Positions 10,913 to 18,945 of a stretch of DNA of 64,000 nt are shown piece by piece. Every line of letters starts with the position of its first letter. The stretch's first letter is position 1. The notes beneath the pieces are model-generated. The model made no database searches. It was not told the DNA's origin and saw only the letters and a program-made list of their open reading frames with translations. A program made the translations under genes and the position numbers. The stretch is from Panax quinquefolius (taxonomy: Eukaryota; Streptophyta; Magnoliopsida; Apiales; Araliaceae): positions 59,695,322-59,759,321 of the forward strand of contig CM035170.1 of NCBI GenBank assembly GCA_020205615.1. The letters run 5' to 3'.

Positions 10913-11500
10913 TATCTAATAAAAATCATACATTAATTCTCTTTCTCTACACCAATTCTTATTAATCACACAATAAAAATTTGGCACAAAGTTCTCATAT
11001 AATCACATATTTATTCAAATATCACACAGTACATTTAGCACTTAACACATAGCACTATCCCTTTTTAAATAATATCAGGATTAACAACACAACTTTAAAC
11101 AAAAGTTGTAATTCTCCATTCACACGTAACTATTCCCCAGTTCATCAAACTTACCACACCTAGGGGTTCAGGAACTTGCCACAATTATATGAGTGTATGA
11201 ACTTATCCTAGTCAGACCTTTGGCGTCCATTCGCTGAGGGGTTCAAAACATTTCATATAATTATGAGTCATGAACTTACCATAAGTATGAGTTTTAAGAA
11301 CTCAAAAATTAATCTTAATCTTATATTCATATAGAAAATAAAGATTTCACTCATACAAACATATATATTTTCATATGTTCACATGTCATTCTTGATATTA
11401 CAACCGTTAATATCACACACTATCAAAAGATATTATCGCTTATACCTAAGATGTCTACCTTCCACTCCCTTCTCCAGCCTTCTTCTTACCGGGACACTTG

Positions 11501-11956
11501 CTAAATCCGTGACCCGTTCTCCCTCTTTCTCTTATTCTTGCTCTTCTTCTGTATGATTGTTTCTTCAGACGATTCACCACCTTCAGTCTTCATCCTTTCC
11601 ACCTGCGCCTTCAACTCGTTCCGTTCTTCAGTCATTTCGCGTAACGCTCGCTCCGTCTTCCACAACTCCTCCAAGAGAAATACCTTACTCTGGAGTTCAT
11701 GTACTTCTGCAGATTCTTGATCTTTCTTTCCAACTTTGGTTTTATTCCCTTTCTCCACCTTAGCTTCTTCGGACTCCGCCTCCTCATCACCACTCAGATA
11801 CATCTCAGGATAATCATCATGATCACTCCCCAGATTGACCATAGGTTCATCTTTTCCCTCCTTTTCAACTGACTTGCTTTGCGCTGACACCTTGGCTATT
11901 GTCACTGGTGCAACAACCGCTAGCATCTCCGTACTCATTTCATCTTCTCCAAACAT
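11501..11956 (-). CDS. Unknown 151-residue acidic/coiled-coil protein, copy 1
   Basis: I do not recognise this protein. It lies upstream of gag in the same orientation, between the PBS and gag. Residues 1-40 are Met/Val/Ala-rich, 40-75 are acidic (DHDDYPEMYLSGDEEAESEE), 80-128 form a heptad-patterned helix expected to be a coiled coil (LQSKVFLLEELWKTERAL and onwards), and 133-151 form a basic Lys/Arg tail that could bind nucleic acid or act as a nuclear signal. The sister copy at 38119-38574 has the same length and no stop. Differences cluster in the first 40 residues and the rest is almost unchanged. It could be a separate accessory protein or a relic of the Gag N-terminus joined by splicing. 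Confidence 0.7.
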   Translation of the reverse strand: MFGEDEMSTEMLAVVAPVTIAKVSAQSKSVEKEGKDEPMVNLGSDHDDYPEMYLSGDEEAESEEAKVEKGNKTKVGKKDQESAEVHELQSKVFLLEELWKTERALREMTEERNELKAQVERMKTEGGESSEETIIQKKSKNKRKRENGSRI

Positions 11957-12145
11957 CCTACAATCAGTTTAAATAACTTGATTAATACTTCTCTAGTACG
12001 AACTTCTCACACTATGTGTCCACATATCTCACTATTGATGTGCTTCGACAATCCCTCACTTAGTACTCTAAATGAGTATTCTAGATTTCGCTTATGGTTA
12101 TAATCCTAGGGTTTTCCCCACCTCACTTAAGGTTTATAACCTACA

Positions 12146-12157
12146 GCTTTGATACCA
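12146..12157 (-). other. Primer-binding site, TR-GAG copy 1
   Basis: The minus-strand TGGTATCAAAGC lies three bases inside the LTR end (GGGGGCGTCACA). It matches the initiator-Met tRNA primer site (TGGTATCAGAGC) with one change. The same PBS is used by the chromovirus at 16196. Confidence 0.85.
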
Positions 12158-12160
12158 ACA

Positions 12161-12932
12161 TGTGACGCCCCCAAATCCAGGTTACTTGACTCCCGAGTTT
12201 GGTACTCAAGATCCACAATATAAATAACATTTAACTACCCATTTAGTTATGAATAGAAATTTACACCACATTAACTGATATAGTTAATACATTCGCCCTA
12301 GGTTATCTAACCTTAATATTTCAAACATACCCTTTAGATATACAAAAAGGGTTTACAAATACAACATATTAACAATGTTCATAAAAACTACTTCAGCATT
12401 ATGCCTTTGCCTTTGTTCTTCACAGCACCTCCAGTCACTTCGTCCATAGCTGAAATGTTTTATTTAGCCAGGGTGAGCAAAAAATTTACCCTGCAAGTTA
12501 AGACATACAATGAATGTATAAGAATCAAGAATAACAGACTATATATTTCGATAAAATAACTCCAAAGTTCGGGGAACATTGAAATAGCTGGACAATTTTC
12601 TTCTCTAACCAATCGTCTCGCAACCTATGCAATACATTAATGAAAGGATACAATGCTCTCAAAATTTCTACGATATTCTATTGAATAACGATTTAGAAAT
12701 ACTTTCTAGAGTTTGTGATAAAAGATTTTACAAGATCTTGAAATTCTATTCTCGAGTAACTATCAAAGATTTACTTTGATATACCCAAATAACAAGACGG
12801 AAATATTTTCCCAGAATTTATGCTGAGTGATCACGAAGGATCTAGAACTTCTCTTCTTGAGTAACAATCAAAGATTTACTTTGATATACCCAGGTGTATC
12901 AGATAACCATAAAGATTAAATAATACCCCTCT
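12161..12932 (-). mobile_element. TR-GAG shared LTR, segment 1 (3' end of the LTR)
   Basis: On the minus strand this segment ends GGGGGCGTCACA at 12161, next to the PBS. It matches 38779-39548 of the other LTR closely. It breaks at 12932, where a chromovirus LTR starts, and homology resumes at 30194. A stretch of about 27 bp present in the other copy (about 39550-39577) is missing here, so the break is not a clean insertion. Confidence 0.88.
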
Positions 12933-13746
12933 TGTTAGACCCCAAATTTTATGAATAAAGATTTAAATTTCTGGAAATATTTTTTTAATATTATGGTGTG
13001 GATTTGATATAATGTTATAGTTGTGGGTAATATTTATAAATTTTGCAAAGTATGCAAGTTGTTGTATAATATTCGATTGGTCGGGGAATATTTGTTTTTG
13101 TATCCGTACGACGGTACAATCATTGGTAGACCCCACAACGGAATTATTATCGGATTGAGAAAATGACAAAAATATTTTTATAAAAATAACGGCGAAAGTG
13201 TTACCATTAAAACTGTTGAACTACTTGGTAGTAAAAGAAATGCGATGTCTGGCGTGGTTGCATAGTAGCACAATCGTATTGATTATTGATGCTTACGTAA
13301 GAAGTCACTCGGTTATACTCAATTCTTTATTACGATGAATTGCTACATCATATCTTTCATATTATTGATTCAATTATTGTCACAATATCATCTGTATAAT
13401 ATGTTATATTATTAAATATAATTGAGACGACAAAGTTATTCATATTATTATTTGCAATATTGATAATGTCTAGAAGTTCTGTCAAGGAGAGGTTTGGTCA
13501 CCTAATTGCGCGCTAATAAGAAAAAATCCTTATCGGAAAGCCCCCTCTTTCCTGGGAACGACCTGTTTGTTAAATATTATGAGCTATAATATAAATGATG
13601 AATAAGTTCGTATTGATTAAAGATGAAATTGATAGTTCCATTGTGTTGGGATTATTAGTGTTAGTAGAAATCGACATTTATTTCGATAATAATTGATGTC
13701 TGGAGGTTATATTGACCAATCGGGTATTCGGGCGGTTTTGTGTTAG

Positions 13747-13986
13747 AGTACTATTCACGGGTTACTATTTACCCTGTTACTATTCACTCTAGTATTGTTC
13801 ACTCTGGTACTTGGGATACTTTTTGTGTTGGAGTACTATTCACGGGTTACTATTCATGGGTTACTATTCACCCAGTTACTATTCACTCTAGTATTGTTCA
13901 CTCGGGTATTTGAGACACTTTTCGTGTCGGGGTAGTATTCACGGGGTACTATTCCTGAAGTACTATTCACGGGATACTATTCACCC
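13747..13986 (+). repeat. TACTATTCAC short tandem array in 5' LTR A
   Basis: A run of units of about 15 bp, TACTATTCAC plus GGGT/CCTG/TCTA, is interrupted by a longer higher-order unit (TTGGGATACTTTTTGTGTTGG and its GTCGGGG variants), so that the array is two-tiered. The 3' LTR has a shorter version at 19777-19990. Confidence 0.85.
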
Positions 13987-14062
13987 AAAAAATATATTTC
14001 TTTTCGGTTCAAATCATTTTTGGGTACAATATTATTCCATGAGGAGATGTGATAATTTTTCA

Positions 14063-14285
14063 GACCATTGGTTGAAGTTATAATAGTAAATCAATATGGA
14101 TCGTTGGTTGAAGATATAATAGTAAATCAATATGGACCGCTGGTAGAAAGTTATAATAGTAAATCAATATGGATCGCTGGTTTAAAGTTTTAATAGTAAA
14201 TCAGTATGGACCGTTGCTTTAAGTTTTAATAGTAAATCAATATGGATAGTCCGTTTAAAAGTAAATCAATCTGGACCGTTCATGA
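14063..14285 (+). repeat. About 38-bp tandem repeats just upstream of the LTR A TATA box
   Basis: Six units of the form GGTTGAAGTTATAATAGTAA + ATCAATATGGACCG lie directly before the promoter. The position and unit structure suggest an enhancer-like U3 array; function is inferred. The 3' LTR counterpart is at 20066-20285. Confidence 0.8.
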
Positions 14286-14310
14286 ATTAGTTACTATTCA
14301 GTCCATTCTC

Positions 14311-14320
14311 CTATAAATAG
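14311..14320 (+). promoter_or_regulatory. TATA box of 5' LTR A
   Basis: CTATAAATAG is followed by AAGCTCATTCC. The identical motif occurs at 20317-20326 in the 3' LTR. It marks the U3/R boundary region. Confidence 0.75.
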
Positions 14321-14505
14321 AAGCTCATTCCTTCATTATTTCTTACGAATTCATTGAAACTCTAAAGAGAGAAACTATAGAGAGAAAGAAGAAAAGTATT
14401 CTGCTACTTCACTACTCCAATATCCAGTTTCTTCTAAGGTAATGGATATTATTTATTGTACTCGTAAGGAGTATTATTTCTTTCGTATTCATGAAGAGAA
14501 CTTCT

Positions 14506-15060
14506 GTTATTCCATTCTTTATTATTATGTTGGAATAACATATTTATCTGAATCTGCGCATACATGGTGAAATTCTTCATTATTCCATTCTTTATTATTA
14601 CATTGGAATAACTTTTATGCATGTCTGATCTATCGCATGCACGTGAATTTCATTGTTATTCCATTCTTATTATTACTTGGAATAACTTTTGTTTATCACG
14701 AAAATACCACATACATGGTGAAATTCTTCTAATATTTCGTTGTTTATTATTACGTCGGAATATCCTCATCATGCGTGCGTTTACGGCAGGACCTAGTTCC
14801 ATTATTTATTATTACAGCCGGAACATCACATGCGTGCGTTTACTGCGGGACTGGTTCCATTAATTATTATTCGTCCGGAATATTCTATTTGTGCGTTCTG
14901 TTGGACCTAGTTCCATTATTTATTATTACATTGGGAATAACACATGCATGCGATCTATCGCATTTATGGTGAATCATACATTATTTCATTCTTTATTATT
15001 ACGTTGGAATAACACATGCATGTGGATTACCACATGCATGGTGAATGATCCTTTGTATTC
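14506..15060 (+). repeat. Transcribed array of hairpins with TTTATTATTA loops, 5' LTR A
   Basis: About eight units of roughly 65-70 bp occur, each with an inverted repeat enclosing a nearly constant TTCTTTATTATTACR loop. Most stems are GTTATTCCA/TGGAATAAC. Others are ATATTTCG/CGGAATAT and GGTTCC/GGAAC, so arms change together. It lies downstream of the TATA box and is expected to be in the 5' leader RNA. The 3' LTR has a matching array at 20515-21010, and a diverged minus-strand copy is at 62940-63290. Confidence 0.8.
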
Positions 15061-15977
15061 ATTCCTTATTAAATTATGAAAATGATGCATGATACGTGGA
15101 TTACCGGCGTGGCGGTGAAAATCCATTTGCGGTTTCATATATTCTATTATACTCAATTGGTTAAAGTTTTGGCTTCTATACTCCATGAAATTAGTAGAAT
15201 ATCCTGGATATTTGCGTTTCATCTAGTATCTTTTCATGGAAATATTCTTCTGAGCATTCTTGAATTTTACTCCACAAAGCAGTATCATGTTGACAATTTG
15301 GACGTTATTGAGTTCAGGATAAATTAACTTATTAATCTTTAAAATTTATTCTTGAACTTGTTTTATTGAATTATTAAGTCATTGTCATTGTCATCATCCT
15401 CATGCTTATATTGTAATGAAAGTCATCTTTGGCTTACGTGCATAGATGGACTTAGTATGATTATGACCAGGGATTATTCGGTATAATCATGACCTGTAAT
15501 GTTATAAATGATGTGGTAAAAGTCCTCGATGGCCTATAATGCATTGATGGGCGGTTTTTGGTATGATTATGACCGAGGATTATTCGGTATATAGTCATGG
15601 CCATTTGATGATTTAATGAATATCCTTGGCCCATAATGAGGGGATGATTAGATGATGTGGTTTATTTATTAAAATTTGAGTCTCAAATGATAAAAATTGA
15701 TGAAAACATTTTAAATCATAGAAGATAGTAGATATCATGCTCTACTTGACTCTTCTAATGGATTTCTTATTCCGCTGTAGTTAAACTTGATATCTATTGT
15801 ATTTTATCAGTTTAACATTGTTGAAGACTATTGATAATTTATTCGCATTATCTTAGTCATAATATTTCTTAATGGGCTAGTTGAGCTCACCCTTTCTTTC
15901 ACTTTTTTCTTTCGGGAAATGAGAATATAGTTGGGACGAGTCGAGGAAAGGGTGATGGTCCGGATGATAGCATTAGT

Positions 15978-16060
15978 AGTCCTCACTATTACATTAAATA
16001 ATGTGACAATAAATGTAATGAGGACTCCTTTGAGTGTGGATATTGTCTAGATGACAATAT
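15978..16060 (+). repeat. Nested inverted repeats near the 3' end of LTR A
   Basis: AGTCCTCA (15978-15985) pairs with TGAGGACT (16019-16026), and ATATTGTC (16040-16047) pairs with GACAATAT (16053-16060) around TAGAT. The same two hairpins recur at about 21972, 24846, 29997 and 32823 in otherwise diverged LTRs, so they are among the most conserved LTR parts. They may act in RNA 3' end formation or packaging; that is inference. Confidence 0.75.
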
Positions 16061-16195
16061 TCCTATTAAAACTCTCAGTTTATGTATTGTTGTATATTAC
16101 ACGATGTTTGTATAATTAAGTTTGTATTTATATTCTGTACCTTATATCTGGCGACCCAAGATGGGTGATGTATACCTATTTTGGGGGCGTCACAG

Positions 16196-16208
16196 TTGGT
16201 ATCAAAGC
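16196..16208 (+). other. Primer-binding site of chromovirus A
   Basis: TTGGTATCAAAGC starts one base after the LTR end. It matches the initiator-Met tRNA primer site apart from one base. Confidence 0.88.
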
Positions 16209-16380
16209 TTAGGGATATGATCCCTGACTGAGATGTGACACAAGAACTAGGAGGGGAGGGACGGGGATTTCCTTCGCTAGTATGACCTACCTAAGTTTAT
16301 TTGGTATTTAATTGGTCGGTCAGAGTATAGGGATAATATGTGATATGTTAATTAACCCTTGTTTTGTTGCAGTATTTGAA

Positions 16381-17470
16381 ATGGCATCCGAAAATGTTGA
16401 GATAAGCAATGAAGCATATGAGACCATTGAGTCACCAACGATCGATGCCCAGGGTAATGTGCAATAGGAAGACAATAATCCTCATGTAAATAATAACACC
16501 GATGAAATGGTGAATGATGGGATGCTCAGAGGCTTTATGCAATTCATGCAACATCAGGCGAAGGCGGCTCCTGTCCAAAATGCAAGTGGAAATACTGACA
16601 ACTCTCAGACGGTCACCGCTAATCAGTTCAAGGAGCTGGGACCAAAGGAGTTTTTTGGAGAGCCAAAACCATTTAAGGCGGAGACGTAGATAAAGCAGAT
16701 CAAAAGATATTTGATGTCTCCGAGGAGAAAAAGGTTCCCTTTTCCACCTTCATGTTGCGTGCAGAGGCAGATTACTGGTGGGAGTCTAAAAGCGTACTCA
16801 ACCTGCCACACTGAAGATGTCTTGGGAGAAGTTCCAAGAGCTGTTCAACGACATGTACTTTCCTGAAAGTATTCGTCACGTGAAGGAGGTAGAGTTCATC
16901 AAGCTTGAGCAAAACAATATGACCGTGGCGCAGTACGAAGCTAAGTTTGCCGAGTTGTCTCGGTTTGCGTCCCACTTGGTTGATAATGAGAAAAGAATGA
17001 CGCGGATGATTCTAAGAGGTTTGAAACCCGAGATACGTCAATACCTTATCTCTCATAAACTGTGTTTGTATTCAAATGTTGTGAATATGGCTCAGTTATT
17101 GGAGCGCGATAATGAGTCAACCCAACCAAGAGAGAGCATACGACAAGTCGATAATACTAGTGGTAGCAGTCATTGAAGCGGTGACAACAAACGTGAAGGG
17201 ATTCAACATTCCAAAAATGATAACCACTTCGGTGGTAATCATGGCCAAGACAATAGGAGTAGAAAGTTCAAGAAGAGAAGGTTCATCAAAGATGGAAAGA
17301 TGTCAGCACCAGCACCCGTTGTTAAGGAAGGAGAACGACCGCCGATCGTATGTTACAAATGTGGAGGGGAAGGACACATAAGTCCAAACTGCACGATGCA
17401 GTCCAAAGCCTGTTGTAATTGTGGAAAAAAAGGCCACCTAGCCCGATTTTGTCGTGCACCAAAGTCAAGT
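16381..17470 (+). pseudogene. gag: Chromovirus A gag, broken
   Basis: ATG at 16381 opens a frame with stops at 16465 (after 28 codons, TAG for Gln) and 16687 (TAG where the sister element has Trp), followed by a frameshift. The Gag domain can be followed through FKELGPKEFFGEPKPFKAET, then FSTFMLRAEADYWW in another frame, then 16817-17176 with a YFPES...KLEQNNMTVAQYEAKFAEL block. Two intact CCHC knuckles lie in the third frame: CYKCGGEGHISPNC (17351-17392) and CCNCGKKGHLARFC (17411-17452). Capsid and nucleocapsid functions are known for the family, but this copy needs several repairs to be read through. Confidence 0.88.
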
Positions 17471-17974
17471 CCAGTTGGGATGGAGGCATCAAAGGGTGTC
17501 CCAGACAAGATAAAACCGGTAGTTCAAGGGAGAGCGTTTGTCGTAACCTCCCAAAAAGTGAGTAATCTGAACGATGTGATCACGGGTAAGCTAACCATAA
17601 ACTCTAGCGAAGTTTATACTTTATTTGATACTGGTTCTACCCATTCCTTTATTTATCCTACTTGCGCTCAACGTTTAAATTTGACTTCGGAGAAATTAGA
17701 CTTTGATTTATCTGTTGAAACTCCATTGGGAGAAACCTTCATTACATCCACGGTTTATAAGTCTTGTTTGATTCAAATCGACACTTTCACGTTACCTGTC
17801 GATCAGATCTCTTTGAAAATACTTGCCTTTGATGTGATTTTAGGAATCGATTGGTTAACTACTCATCATGCTTTTCGTAAGGTTGTTAGCTTTCATATTC
17901 CTAACCAACCTGTTATGCGAGTTCAAGCAACCAAACCACTAAAGTCAATCATTGTCATATCAAGTCATAAGTAA
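17471..17974 (+). pseudogene. Chromovirus A aspartic protease remnant
   Basis: It continues the frame of the zinc knuckles. The catalytic triad D-T-G is intact in LFDTGSTHSFI (Asp codon at 17627), and the hydrophobic ILGIDWL motif of retropepsins follows near 17850. The frame stops at 17974 (SSHK*), where the protein should run into reverse transcriptase. It would cleave the Gag-Pol polyprotein in an intact element. Confidence 0.85.
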
Positions 17975-18934
17975 AGAGCCCTGAGCCTTTCACTGGTGAC
18001 TTCCTTATGTGGAATGCACCGAAATCGAACTTTCCGTAGGGGACGTTGTGAATAACGGTGGCAAGTTGATATGTATCAATGTGACGTGCTATCCAAGTCT
18101 TGGATGAGAGTCATAGTTTTGAATGATATTTCTATTGTTAATAAATTTCCTGACGTATTCTTGAAGACTTATTAGCCTACCCTAGAGCGTGAAATCAAAT
18201 TTTGTATTGACCCCAGTACAAAACCCATTTCTAAAACCCTCAAATATTTTCTTCACCCAAAATGAACGTGTAATGTGCCAAAGATGTTGGCTCGAGCTGT
18301 TGAAGATTACGATCGTACCATTCAATATCATCGTGGGAAAAAACGAGCGTGGTGGTACGCGTTGAGTAGAAGATTGTATGCGTTTACGAGTGTGATGTTG
18401 TTAACACAAAGACCCATTTCGTATAACTTACAAATGATGGAGATAGAGTTAAAGACTCTAGGGACCCACGTGAAGATAACGAATATACGATTAGAATAGA
18501 CTTTAATCGATAAAGTTAAAGCTGTTCAAGCTACATACTCAGAGTTGATGAATGTGAAGAAGAAGGTTCAAGAGGGCGTTATTCTAGAAGCAAGAATCGA
18601 TGAAGAGAGGAAATCTCAACCCTCGATTTTATTGGCCCATTTGAAATCCTTGATCGTTTTACCGCCAAGTATGTCGCGTGTTCATAATTTTTTTCACGTC
18701 TCGATGTTACGTAAATATGTGGACGACCCGAACCACATTATTGAATTAAAACTAGACGAGATAGCAGAAGATTTAACGTATGAAGAGATACATGTTAAAA
18801 TCTTGGATAAGAAGGATCGTATTCAACACTCAAAGGTTATACCTCAAGAGTTAGAATCTAAAATGAAGTCAAGGTATCCTCATCTCCTCGGCATACCAGG
18901 TACGTACGTAAATTTCGAGGGCGAAATTTCATAA
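17975..18934 (+). pseudogene. Chromovirus A pol remnant: RT edge, RNase H edge, integrase C-terminus
   Basis: A decayed RT beginning (FPDV...KPISKT) jumps near 18235 straight into the end of RNase H (LKYF, DYDRTIQYHRGK, ALSRR). All catalytic RT and RNase H residues are lost. The sister element B shows that about 1.1 kb is missing between CTAAAACC and the LKYF codons. The integrase zinc finger and DDE core are also gone. RFIGPFEIL (in another frame) and LPPSMSRVHNFFHVSMLRKY mark the integrase C-terminus, ending at TAA 18932-18934. The chromodomain-like tail lacks 15 codons present in the fragment at 22136-22477. Confidence 0.85.
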
Positions 18935-18945
18935 GGAGGGGAGAT
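18933..18945 (+). other. Polypurine tract of chromovirus A
   Basis: AAGGAGGGGAGAT overlaps the integrase stop codon and abuts the LTR start TGTGAGACCCC at 18946. Confidence 0.85.

Larger units (their letters stand above)
9981..12160 (-). mobile_element. Internal region of gag-only (TR-GAG-like) retrotransposon, copy 1
   Basis: The region is bounded by a PPT (9981-9998, minus-strand CTTTTAAGGAGGGG) and a PBS (12146-12157, minus-strand TGGTATCAAAGC). Its 2180 bp carry only two ORFs, a 151-codon coiled-coil ORF and gag. There is no room for protease, reverse transcriptase, RNase H or integrase. A 2181-bp sister copy at 36598-38778 has the same layout, so the lack of pol is a family property rather than a one-off deletion. 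Bases 9999-10177, 10913-11500 and 11957-12145 are non-coding and show nothing recognised beyond AT-rich sequence. Confidence 0.85.
12933..16194 (+). mobile_element. 5' LTR of chromovirus A
   Basis: This LTR of 3262 bp begins TGTTAGACCCC, ends GGGGGCGTCACA and is followed directly by the PBS. It is highly similar to the LTR at 18946. Recognisable parts are the conserved hairpin GGAAAGCCCCCTCTTTCC (about 13535), a TACTATTCAC array (13747-13986), about 38-bp repeats with AATAGTAAATCAATATGGA (14063-14285), a TATA box (14311-14320), an array of GTTATTCCA/TGGAATAAC hairpins (14506-15060) and a nested pair of inverted repeats near the 3' end (15978-16060). Long LTRs of 2-4 kb with an initiator-Met PBS fit the Tekay/Del chromovirus clade. 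Confidence 0.92.

Noticed and set aside
11538..11763. Plus-strand open frames opposite the coiled-coil ORF
   Set aside because: They are antisense shadows of the minus-strand ORF, which is conserved in length between the two copies while the antisense frames are not.
16196..16208. tRNA-like sequences at LTR borders
   Set aside because: They are primer-binding sites only 12-22 bases long; no cloverleaf or complete tRNA gene was seen anywhere in the window.
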